From positions 1 to 27,437 of the forward strand of contig JAYFRE010000100.1 of the NCBI GenBank assembly GCA_034926235.1: a stretch of DNA of 27,437 bases, read 5' to 3'. Origin of the DNA: JAYFRE01 sp034926235 (GTDB taxonomy: Bacteria; Pseudomonadota; Alphaproteobacteria; Rhodospirillales; Magnetospirillaceae). The position numbers and the translations under genes are program-made. This document shows positions 16,542-23,140 of this stretch, piece by piece. Each line of letters begins with the position of its first letter. Within the stretch, counting starts at the first letter, position 1. A model generated the notes under the pieces. That model had not been told where the DNA came from and made no database searches. It saw only the letters and a list, made by a program, of their open reading frames with translations.

Positions 16542-17459
16542 TTACTTGACGATATAATCCGCCGGATCAGGCGAGTCGGAAGGGTGGGCGAGAGCCTGCT
16601 TCATCGCGCCTTCCAGCGGCACGTTCATCACCAGCCCCTTGGGCGGAATCGGCTTCATGAACCATTTGTTGTAGATCTCCACACCTTCCGGGCTGGTGTA
16701 AAGGGCGGCGGTCGCCTTGTCGACCACGGCTTTGAAGGCGGGGTCGTCCTTGCGCAGCATGATGCCGTAGGGTTCGGGCAGCGAGAAGCCGTCTTTCGAG
16801 ATCACATAGGCCGAAGGATTTTTCGACCCGGCGATCAGGCCGGCCAGCAAAATGTCGTCCATGACGAAGGCGGCGGCGCGGTCGGTTTCAACCATCAGGA
16901 AGCCTTCGGCGTGATCCTTCGACGGCAGCACGGTCAGATTGAGGCCCCGCGCGGCATTGGCTTCGACCACCTGCTTGATGTTGGTCGTGCCTGAGGTGGA
17001 GACGACGCTCTTGCCCTTGAGCCCGTCGATGCTGTCGATCTTGCTGGCCTTCTTCGACACGAAGCGGCTGGCGGTGAGGAAGTGGCTGTTGGTGAAAGCC
17101 ACCTGCTTCTGCCGTTCGACATTGTTGGTGGTGGAGCCGCATTCAAGATCGATGGTGCCATTGGCCATCAAAGGGATGCGGGTCGAAGACGAAACCGGCA
17201 CCAGCTTGACGTCGAGCTTGTCCAGCTTCAAATCGTCCTTTACCGCATCGACGACCTTGTAGCAGATGTCCATGGCGTAACCGATGGGCTTCTGATTGTC
17301 GTCGAGATAGGAAAAGGGCACCGAGGATTCACGGTAGCCGATGGTGATCGCCCCGGTTTCTTTGACCTTTTTCAACGTGCCGGTCAATTCCTGGGCCTGT
17401 GCCGAGCCGGTGGCCATAAGGCCGGCAAGGGCACAAAGAAACAATGGTTTCACGCGCAT
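16542..17459 (-). CDS. gltI: GltI-like periplasmic glutamate/aspartate-binding protein
   Basis: Secreted solute-binding protein of about 305 residues. A signal peptide (M-R-V-K-P-L-F-L-C-A-L-A-G-L-M-A-T, cleavage probably after A-Q-A) is followed by a family 3 binding domain. E-C-G-S-T-T-N-N-V-E-R-Q-K-Q, G-K-S-V-V-S-T-S-G-T-T and A-F-V-M-D-D-I-L-L-A-G strongly resemble E. coli GltI, and the end I-P-P-K-G-L-V-M-N fits too. AGGAG lies eight bases before ATG 17459, and the upstream LysR stop overlaps the start (TGATG). Preference for L- or D-glutamate or aspartate cannot be told; the dgc and aminotransferase neighbours make D-glutamate worth testing. Confidence 0.93.
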   Translation of the reverse strand: MRVKPLFLCALAGLMATGSAQAQELTGTLKKVKETGAITIGYRESSVPFSYLDDNQKPIGYAMDICYKVVDAVKDDLKLDKLDVKLVPVSSSTRIPLMANGTIDLECGSTTNNVERQKQVAFTNSHFLTASRFVSKKASKIDSIDGLKGKSVVSTSGTTNIKQVVEANAARGLNLTVLPSKDHAEGFLMVETDRAAAFVMDDILLAGLIAGSKNPSAYVISKDGFSLPEPYGIMLRKDDPAFKAVVDKATAALYTSPEGVEIYNKWFMKPIPPKGLVMNVPLEGAMKQALAHPSDSPDPADYIVK

Positions 17460-18418
17460 CACGCTTCTCCTAACAGGGATGGATTGACGAAAAAGGCAGA
17501 ATCGGTCTCATGGTCGCCATCGGCGCGTTCCTCTTCTCCGGCGAGAAGCGACCACAGCCGGGCGACCGAGCGCCGCCGGTTGGCGCGGTCCTTGAACGCG
17601 ACCACCTTCAGCGGCAGGGTCCAGGCGTCGCCTTTCAAGGGGGCCAGCCGTCCGGCGCCGGCGGCAGCGGTGCTGTCGGGCAGCCAGGCGACGCCATGAC
17701 CCGCCAGGGCCATGTCGCGCAGAACGTCGGACATGTCGCTTTCCATGATGCGCGAGCCCGCGACTTTTTCGCTGGCGGTCTCGATGACGAGATCCACCAG
17801 ACGGGCGAAATAAACCCCCGCCGAATACATCAGCAGCGGCACCGGCCGATCCGCGGCACCGGGCAGGAAGACGCCCCGTTCCAGCAAAGCCGGGCTGGCA
17901 TAGGGCCTTAGCGTGTCCGTTTCAATCACGGTGCGGTCGTAACGGTCGGGATCGAGCGCGATCGGCTGCTGGTCGCTGAGATAGCAGATCATGATATCGG
18001 CGTTTCCTGCCGTCAGCGCCGTGATCAGATCATGGATGTTGCCCAGCTCCACCGTCGCGCTCAAAGGCTGCGCGGACAGCCAGCCCGTCCACCAATGCGG
18101 CAGGCGCGTGGTGGCGAGAACGAAGGGAAGCGCCAGCCGGATATGCTCGCGCCCCGGCACCGATGCGCCGGCGACGGCGTGACGGGCGTCGATCACCTGT
18201 TGCAGGATGTCGCCGGCATGCTGGCGGAACTGTTCGCCTTCCTCGGTCAGGCGGGTGGGAAAGACGCTACGGTCGATCAGCGCCACGCCCAGCCAGGATT
18301 CCAGCGCCTGGATGCGCCGGCTGAACGCCGCCTGGGACAGATTGCGCCGTTCAGCCGCGCGGGTGAAATTGCCCGTCTCGGCGACGGCGAGGAAATCCTG
18401 GAGCCAGCGGATATCCAT
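17459..18418 (-). CDS. LysR-family regulator of the glt/dgc locus (DgcR-like)
   Basis: LysR-type regulator, 319 residues. The helix-turn-helix is M-D-I-R-W-L-Q-D-F-L-A-V-A-E-T-G-N-F-T-R-A-A-E-R-R-N-L-S-Q-A-A-F-S-R-R-I. The effector domain follows from about residue 90. Its stop overlaps the gltI start as TGATG, so it is probably cotranscribed with the importer, which is unusual for LysR genes. It is divergent from dgcN, and two ATGCA-N5-TGCAT dyads lie in the shared upstream region. Known D-glutamate loci pair dgcN-dgcA with a LysR regulator (DgcR); by position this is the candidate, and orthology is inferred. Confidence 0.9.
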   Translation of the reverse strand: MDIRWLQDFLAVAETGNFTRAAERRNLSQAAFSRRIQALESWLGVALIDRSVFPTRLTEEGEQFRQHAGDILQQVIDARHAVAGASVPGREHIRLALPFVLATTRLPHWWTGWLSAQPLSATVELGNIHDLITALTAGNADIMICYLSDQQPIALDPDRYDRTVIETDTLRPYASPALLERGVFLPGAADRPVPLLMYSAGVYFARLVDLVIETASEKVAGSRIMESDMSDVLRDMALAGHGVAWLPDSTAAAGAGRLAPLKGDAWTLPLKVVAFKDRANRRRSVARLWSLLAGEEERADGDHETDSAFFVNPSLLGEA

Positions 18419-18521
18419 CAGCGTCCTCCCCGGCGGAGAAGAAAGCCCTGCGGATTAGCGGCGCGGAGGTCATTCGTATTTCGCATAAGGGGATGATAGG
18501 CAGAGGTCCGGACGCCTGCCA

Positions 18522-18536
18522 ATGCAAGTTCTGCAT
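18522..18536 (-). promoter_or_regulatory. LysR-type dyad in front of the LysR-glt operon
   Basis: ATGCA-AGTTC-TGCAT, a 15-bp dyad containing the T-N11-A pattern of LysR sites. It is 104 bp upstream of the LysR start. The same dyad occurs at 18807-18821 in opposite orientation: GCCAATGCAAGTT (18518-18530) is the exact reverse complement of 18813-18825. Confidence 0.6.
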
Positions 18537-18557
18537 AATATTTCATCTTTTTTAATA

Positions 18558-18620
18558 ATTGCCCATTTTTTGATCTAAAAAGAGCGTTTTGAGGCAGGAA
18601 GGCTCTTTTTTTTAGGCAAT
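18558..18620. terminator. Composite hairpin with flanking T-run between the divergent LysR and dgcN promoters
   Basis: AAAAAGAGC (18577-18585) pairs with GCTCTTTTT (18602-18610) and is followed by three more Ts. An outer pair ATTGCC (18558-18563) and GGCAAT (18615-18620) encloses it. It could act as an intrinsic terminator or insulator between divergent units. The rest of the 494-bp gap 18419-18912 shows only A/T runs and no gene that I can support. Confidence 0.4.
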
Positions 18621-18806
18621 CATGATCGGGCCCCTTGGCGGCTTTGCTCCCGGATTCGCCGATGAAGCGGGATGAAAACCTCTTTTTGGCGAAGAGCCCA
18701 ATGGGCGGGGCGCGGCCTCGGCGGACAGCAATATGACGGAATCCGGCGCGTTAAGGAAGGCGCATGGTTTCGTAGCGCGCATGGAAAAAAGGCAGCTCTT
18801 TTTTTG

Positions 18807-18821
18807 ATGCAAAACTTGCAT
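18807..18821 (+). promoter_or_regulatory. LysR-type dyad in front of dgcN
   Basis: ATGCA-AAACT-TGCAT, with six perfectly paired bases on each side (ATGCAA/TTGCAT). It fits T-N11-A and lies 92 bp upstream of the dgcN ATG. It is the mirror copy of the dyad at 18522-18536. Confidence 0.6.
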
Positions 18822-18912
18822 TGGCCGGGGTGGGGCGAGATGCGCATGATGACGCTCCTCGACAGTATCACACCTTTCATGCCGCAGAATCGGCACGCCA
18901 GAGGACCAATCC

Positions 18913-19926
18913 ATGACCACCATTCCGCAACCTTATCTTATGTTTCTGGGCGATGTGCCGGATCAGTTGGCCGCTAAGACGGCGGCGGGGATCGCCGATT
19001 GGCGTCCTGAATGGTGCGTCGGTCAGTTGCGTCTGCCCGGCTGCAAGGCCGATCTGGGCATCCCCGATCTGACCGTCGCCGAAGCCTAGGCCAAGGGTGC
19101 GCGCACCCTGGTGGTGGGGGTGGTGAATGCCGGCGGCGTGCTGCCCGACCATTGGCTGGGCGTCATCGTCGAAGCGATCAATGCCGGATTCGACGTCGCC
19201 AGCGGCCTGCACACACGCCTGGGCAGCATCCCCGCCATTGCTGAGGCGGCGGCCCGCACGGGGCGGCATCTGTTCGATGTGCGTCATTCCGACCAGCATT
19301 TCGCCACCGGCAAGGGGGTGAAGCGTTCCGGCCACCGCCTGCTCACCGTCGGCACCGATTGTTCCGTGGGCAAGAAATACACCGCCCTGGCGTTGGAGAA
19401 GGAAATGCGCGCGCGCGGGCTCAATGCCGATTTTTGCGCCACCGGCCAGACCGGCGTGTTCATCTCGGGCCGCGGCGTGGCCATCGACGCGGTGGTCGCC
19501 GATTTCATCTCCGGGGCGGCGGAATGGCTGTCGCCGGCGGGCGAGCCGGATCATTGGGATCTGGTCGAAGGGCAGGGTTCGCTCTACCACCCGTCCTTTG
19601 CCGGGGTTTCCCTGGGGCTGTTGCACGGGGCTCAGCCCGATCTGTTCGTCATCTGCCACGAGCCTTCGCGGACCAAGATGCGCGGCGTCGAACGGGCTTT
19701 GCCCACCATCGGCGAAGTGATCGATCTGACCATCCGCTGCGGCCAAATCACCAGCCCGGACATCAAGCCGCTGGGCATTTCGGTCAACACCAAGGCCTAT
19801 GACGAGCAGAAGGCGAAGGATTATCTGGCCGGATTGTCGCGCGATTATGCGATGCCCGCCACCGATCCGATCCGTTTCGGCGTCGGCGCGCTGGTCGATG
19901 CCTTGCAAAAGGCTTTTCCGGCCTGA
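18913..19926 (+). pseudogene. dgcN: dgcN (DUF1611, D-glutamate N-acetyltransferase) interrupted by one in-frame TAG
   Basis: DgcN acetylates D-glutamate as the first step of the DgcN-DgcA route to L-glutamate. Translation from ATG 18913 (AGAGGA seven bases upstream) gives the family start I-P-Q-P-Y-L-M-F-L-G-D-V and R-P-E-W-C-V-G-Q-L-R-L-P-G-C-K-A-D-L-G. Codon 59 is TAG (19087-19089), after A-E-A. The same frame then continues intact with A-K-G-A-R-T-L-V-V-G-V-V-N-A-G-G-V-L to TGA at 19926, including a P-loop-like G-T-D-C-S-V-G-K-K-Y-T at about 146-156. The total of 337 codon positions fits the family. The rest of the frame shows no further decay. Causes could be a recent nonsense mutation, a sequencing error, or read-through. 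A GTG at 19111 could restart a shortened product missing about 66 residues. Confidence 0.85.
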
Positions 19927-19941
19927 AACTTTCCTTGAAAT

Positions 19942-19990
19942 CCGGCGCGGCAGGAAGGCAGCCAAGCCGCTTGGCATCCTGCCGCGCCGG
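19942..19990 (+). terminator. Long nested hairpin between dgcN and dgcA
   Basis: CCGGCGCGGCAGGA (19942-19955) and TCCTGCCGCGCCGG (19977-19990) are perfect 14-bp partners. Inside, GCCAAG (19961-19966) pairs with CTTGGC (19970-19975) around CCG. The following bases TCTTTATCC are only moderately T-rich. It may stop most dgcN transcripts before dgcA or stabilise the upstream mRNA. Confidence 0.65.
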
Positions 19991-20037
19991 TCTTTATCCT
20001 TAAACATCCGGTTTCAGCCCTCTAGGTTCTTTGCGCC

Positions 20038-21024
20038 ATGTCCGCTCCGACCCTTCATGTCACCATCGACCGTTTCCCCATTGCTGGATCCTTCACGATC
20101 TCACGCGGCAGCCGGACCGAATCGGTGGTCGTCACCGCGACGCTGGACGATGGGAAGACGAAAGGGTGGGGCGAATGCGTTCCCTATGCCCGTTATGGCG
20201 AACAGCCCGAAGGGGTGGCCGAGCTTCTTTCGTCGATGGCTCCTCTTGTCGCGCACGGCATGACCCGCCAGGAGCTGCCGGCGCATCTGCCGGCCGGCGC
20301 GGCCCGCAACGCCCTGGATGCGGCCTTTTGGGATTTGGAATCCAAGCAGGCGGGCCGCCGGGTTTGGGAGTTGGCCGGTCTTGCCGCCCCTGCACCTGTC
20401 GTCACCGCTTATACCTTGAGTCTGGGAACGCCGGACAGCATGGCCGAAGCAGCGGCCAAGGCCGCCGATCGTCCCTTGTTGAAAGTCAAATTGGGCGGGG
20501 CGGGAGACGATGCCCGCATCGCCGCCGTGCGCCGGGCAGCACCCCGGGCCACCCTGATCGCCGACGCCAACGAAGCCTGGACGCCGGATGTCTTCGCCGT
20601 CAATCTCGCCGCCTGCGAAGCCGCCGGGGTGACGCTGATCGAACAGCCTTTACCCGCCGGTCAGGACGCATTTTTGGAAGACATCAACAGCCCGATCGCC
20701 TTTTGCGCCGATGAAAGCTTTCACGGGCTGGACAGCCTGGCCGCGGTTCGGAATCGCTATCAGGCGGTCAATATCAAGCTCGACAAGACCGGCGGTCTGA
20801 CCGAGGCTTTACGGGTCGCCGGCGCGGCGCAGGAGGCGGGTCTTGCCATCATGGTCGGCTGCATGCTGGGAACCTCGCTGGCGATGGCTCCCGCTTTTCT
20901 GCTGGCGGCGCGCGCCCGTTTCGTCGATCTGGACGGCCCCTTGCTGCTGGCGAAAGACCGCGATCCCGCCATCGCCTATGACGGCAGCATCATGAAGCCG
21001 TTTCCCGCCGCCCTGTGGGGATGA
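20038..21024 (+). CDS. dgcA: DgcA, N-acetyl-D-glutamate racemase (enolase superfamily, dipeptide epimerase-like)
   Basis: Cytoplasmic enolase-superfamily enzyme, 328 residues. In the D-glutamate route it turns N-acetyl-D-glutamate into the L form; relatives are L-Ala-D/L-Glu epimerases. The catalytic pattern is complete: K149-V-K151 on the second barrel strand, metal ligands D176 (A-D-A-N-E), E202 (I-E-Q-P-L) and D225 (A-D-E-S), and the opposing lysine K247 in N-I-K-L-D-K-T-G-G. A G-W-G-E-C-V-P-Y stretch marks the N-terminal capping domain. The ribosome site before ATG 20038 is weak. It follows dgcN by 111 bp with a strong hairpin between, so it may have separate or reduced transcription. A plain dipeptide epimerase is the alternative, made less likely by the dgcN neighbour. 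Confidence 0.88.
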   Translation: MSAPTLHVTIDRFPIAGSFTISRGSRTESVVVTATLDDGKTKGWGECVPYARYGEQPEGVAELLSSMAPLVAHGMTRQELPAHLPAGAARNALDAAFWDLESKQAGRRVWELAGLAAPAPVVTAYTLSLGTPDSMAEAAAKAADRPLLKVKLGGAGDDARIAAVRRAAPRATLIADANEAWTPDVFAVNLAACEAAGVTLIEQPLPAGQDAFLEDINSPIAFCADESFHGLDSLAAVRNRYQAVNIKLDKTGGLTEALRVAGAAQEAGLAIMVGCMLGTSLAMAPAFLLAARARFVDLDGPLLLAKDRDPAIAYDGSIMKPFPAALWG

Positions 21025-21026
21025 TC

Positions 21027-21073
21027 ATCGGGACCGGAACGGACGAATCCGTCCCGGTTCCGATACCGTTTTT
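21027..21073 (+). terminator. Intrinsic terminator after dgcA
   Basis: A 17-bp stem (21027-21043 with 21048-21064, two mismatches) closes on a CGAA loop and is followed by ACCG and a five-T run (21069-21073). It lies just after the dgcA stop and at the convergent end of the MetE-like gene. Confidence 0.8.
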
Positions 21074-22251
21074 CAGCCTTCGCTTCCCCAGACTTCCTTC
21101 GCCACGGCACAGACCAGTGCGATTTTCGCCCATTGCTCGTCTTCGGTCAGGCTGTTGCCTTCCTCGGTCGAGGCGAAGCCGCATTGGGTGCTGACGCATA
21201 ACCGGTCGAGCGGCAGGTAAAGGCTGGCCTCGCGGACGCGGGCGACGACGGCGTCCTTGTTTTCCAATGCGCCGATTTTCGAGGAGACAAGGCCGAGCAC
21301 GACTTTCTTGTCGCCCGAAACCTGGGTCAGCGGTGAAAAATCGCCGGCGCGGTCGGTGTCGAATTCCAAATAATAGGCCGAGACGTTTTCGCGGCTGAAC
21401 AGATAGGGCGCAATAGGCGCGTAGCCGCCCTGCGCCGCCCAGTGCGAGCGGTAATTGCCACGGCAGACATGGGTGGTCAGCGCCAGATCGGCTGGCGCGC
21501 CCGCGATGGCCTCGTTGTTCAAGGCGACGAGAATCTCGGCCAGTTCGGCGACGCTGCCGGTGATGACGGTCGCCGATTCATGATCGCATCCGCAGCCTGT
21601 CTCGGCTTTAGCGGCGACACCCGCATTCGTGTAACGCGGATCGACCATCATGCCCCAGGTGCAATCGTCGAGTTGGAGATTGCGGCAGCCGAGCGCGTGC
21701 AATTCCCGGATGAAGACGCGGTAGGCCGAAGCGATGTCGGCCAGCAGATCGTCCCGCGACGGATAGACGGCGTTGGTGCTGTCGAGATTTTCCGGACGGC
21801 AGAGTTCCTTGAAGAACTGCGCCGGGGCGGGAACGGTCAGGCGGGGGACGACGGTTTCGTCTGCGAGCCGGAGCAGAAAACGGAAATGGTCCAGGAAGGG
21901 GTGATTTTCACCGCTGATCCGCCCGGCAAGGCGGGCCGTTTCCGCGCGCGTTTCCATGTCGGCGAAACGGTAGCCATGGCCGAGCGCGGCTTTTTCGACA
22001 CCGCCCAAACCCCACATGAAATCGAGATGCCACCAGCTGCGGCGGAATTCGCCATCGGTGATCGCCTTCAGCCCGGCTGCCTTCTGGCGGGCGACGAGTT
22101 CGGTGATCGCCTTGTCCTCGATGGCCGTCAGCTCTTCTTGCGTGATCGCGCCAGCGGCAAAACGCCGCCTGGCCTCATGCAGGGATGCGGGACGAAGATA
22201 GCTGCCGACCACGTCGGCGCGGAAAGGGGGGGTGAGAGGAGTCCTGGACAT
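21073..22251 (-). CDS. Short MetE-like (cobalamin-independent type II) methionine synthase, YxjG-like
   Basis: A 392-residue methyltransferase with only the C-terminal MetE/UROD-like barrel of the cobalamin-independent methionine synthase superfamily; full MetE is about twice as long. Zinc ligands for homocysteine activation are visible: H261 and C263 (T-H-V-C-R-G-N), E296 (Y-L-E-F-D-T) and C357 (T-Q-C-G-F-A). D-G-E-F-R-R-S-W-W near residue 66 is typical of the YxjG group. ATG 22251 is chosen for the family start M-S-R-T-P-L and the GGGAAAG upstream. The leader carries a cobalamin riboswitch, so expression should fall when B12 is plentiful, fitting a B12-independent backup for MetH. The methyl donor is uncertain, since many short MetE-like proteins do not use the folate that full MetE uses. 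Confidence 0.85.
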   Translation of the reverse strand: MSRTPLTPPFRADVVGSYLRPASLHEARRRFAAGAITQEELTAIEDKAITELVARQKAAGLKAITDGEFRRSWWHLDFMWGLGGVEKAALGHGYRFADMETRAETARLAGRISGENHPFLDHFRFLLRLADETVVPRLTVPAPAQFFKELCRPENLDSTNAVYPSRDDLLADIASAYRVFIRELHALGCRNLQLDDCTWGMMVDPRYTNAGVAAKAETGCGCDHESATVITGSVAELAEILVALNNEAIAGAPADLALTTHVCRGNYRSHWAAQGGYAPIAPYLFSRENVSAYYLEFDTDRAGDFSPLTQVSGDKKVVLGLVSSKIGALENKDAVVARVREASLYLPLDRLCVSTQCGFASTEEGNSLTEDEQWAKIALVCAVAKEVWGSEG

Positions 22252-22374
22252 GGCGTTCTTTCCCATCGGAGCGGACGGGCATGATCGAACGGGGCTCAGC
22301 TCCGCCCTGCCGTCCGGCGATCGCCGTCCGGGGCAAAGCATAGAAGACCCGCCCGGGCACCCCGCCGGAGGTTT

Positions 22375-22729
22375 CGGTCGCCGCGGCAGGTCTCCTGGCT
22401 CGCAGGTCGCCGCCGGCGCGCCCTCTTCCCAGGGATGTCCTTAGAGACTGTTTGGATATTCGGGCGGGTCGGCCTGACGGGGCTTTTTCCCACCGGCGGC
22501 GTCGGAAACTTGGTCCGATGCACCACATCGGACCTGCATTCACTCCTGGCCGGATGGAAAAAATCCCTCGCCAGTCCTCAAAGCCGCCGAATATCCAAAC
22601 AGTCTCTTAATCCCCAGTGAGCCTTTGGCGCGCGGCTCTCTGCTTACAGTTGCGGGGGCAGCACCGGTTTCGCACCGGTTTCCCTCTTGGCCCCGCCAGC
22701 CGGAATGGCAACGGGGAACCGTGACGGAC
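22375..22729 (-). promoter_or_regulatory. Cobalamin riboswitch of the MetE-like gene, interrupted by a MITE
   Basis: Read on the minus strand, the aptamer landmarks are in order: GGTTCCCC (near 22720), AGAGGGAAACCGGTG, the B12-box-like GCTGCCCCCGCAACTGTAAGC region (about 22643-22663), then CACTGGGGAT (22609-22618). The MITE follows, then ATCCCTGGGAAG (22425-22436) and GAGCCAGGAGACCTGCC (22385-22401). Without the insertion the peripheral hairpin would be GGGAT-loop-ATCCC. The aptamer is about 190 nt once the MITE and one TSD copy are taken out, a normal size. The leader continues about 120 nt to the start codon and holds GC-rich self-complementary stretches that could form the expression platform. 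Confidence 0.88.
22444..22606. mobile_element. 163-bp MITE-like element with 20-bp perfect terminal inverted repeats and TTA target duplication
   Basis: The left end GAGACTGTTTGGATATTCGG (22444-22463) and right end (22587-22606) are exact 20-bp inverted repeats, continuing imperfectly (GCGG/CGG). TTA flanks both sides (22441-22443 and 22607-22609). The interior is non-coding and also folds back: GGTCCGATG (22512-22520) pairs with CATCGGACC (22526-22534) at the centre, and GGCTTTTTCCCACCGGC on the left imperfectly mirrors the right arm. Size, ends and a 3-bp TNA-type duplication suggest a non-autonomous relative of an IS5-family element; the parent is not in this window. Confidence 0.85.
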
Positions 22730-22732
22730 TTT

Positions 22733-22761
22733 GTTTAACGAGGGCTGGCCGGAGAAGTCAA
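22733..22761 (-). promoter_or_regulatory. Promoter candidate for the MetE-like gene and its riboswitch
   Basis: On the minus strand, TTGACT (22756-22761) and TTAAAC (22733-22738) are separated by 17 bp. The predicted transcript start, about 22726, falls at the 5' edge of the aptamer. Confidence 0.5.
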
Positions 22762-22800
22762 CAATGGCGGCCATCCTTTTCAAGGCAGGGGTTGGTTTCC

Positions 22801-22830
22801 TTGACGGGTTCCGGTTTTCTTGCGTAAGGT
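22801..22830 (+). promoter_or_regulatory. Promoter candidate for btuB and its riboswitch
   Basis: TTGACG (22801-22806), 18 bp, then TAAGGT (22825-22830). The -10 box is weak, but the implied start near 22837 matches the 5' edge of the aptamer. Confidence 0.45.
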
Positions 22831-22835
22831 CCCAG

Positions 22836-23012
22836 GCGATGGTTCCCCTTGGGGATTGAAAGGGAACGCGGTGACGCCTTTTTGGGGAAGGCGGAAGCCT
22901 CGGCTGCCCCCGCAACTGTAAGCGGCGAGTTCAGCGTCAGTTAAGCCACTGGGAAACCGGGAAGGCGACGCTCAAAACGGCGACCCGCGAGCCAGGAGAC
23001 CTGCCATCGGCC
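22836..23012 (+). promoter_or_regulatory. Cobalamin riboswitch of btuB
   Basis: Landmarks in order on the plus strand: GATGGTTCCCC (about 22839), AAAGGGAACGCGGTG (about 22858), GCTGCCCCCGCAACTGTAAGC (about 22903-22923), GCCACTGGGAAACCGGGAAGG (near 22946-22966) and GAGCCAGGAGACCTGCC (22990-23006). CGATGG near the start can pair with CCATCG at 23005-23010 to close P1. It lies about 130 nt upstream of the receptor gene and should turn it off when adenosylcobalamin is abundant. Confidence 0.92.
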
Positions 23013-23140
23013 GTGGTCACGCACGGGCGCATCGGGCGGGGTGATACCGGTGGGGGGAGCGTCTTTCCGATTCCTGAACGGCAGGGACGGGGATTCGTGC
23101 TTCGGCTCCGTGGTGACGTCAACGCCACGAGACCAAAGCT

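Noticed and set aside
18518..18825. The 13-bp inverted repeat as ends of a second MITE
   Set aside because: No target-site duplication, the interior is not self-complementary, and each arm is part of a LysR-type dyad placed symmetrically before a gene, so operators explain it better.
19087..19089. TAG reassigned genome-wide, or pyrrolysine/selenocysteine insertion in dgcN
   Set aside because: Neighbouring genes end normally in TAG, selenocysteine uses TGA, and there is no sign here of a pyrrolysine system. Mutation, error or local read-through remain.
18877..20007. 376-codon minus-strand open frame opposite dgcN
   Set aside because: It mirrors the DUF1611 coding frame. The plus frame has clear family motifs despite the TAG, so the antisense frame is a shadow.
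22175..22915. Several 60-120 codon frames in the two riboswitch leaders
   Set aside because: They run through structured RNA and the MITE, have no ribosome sites or family features, and conflict with the aptamers.
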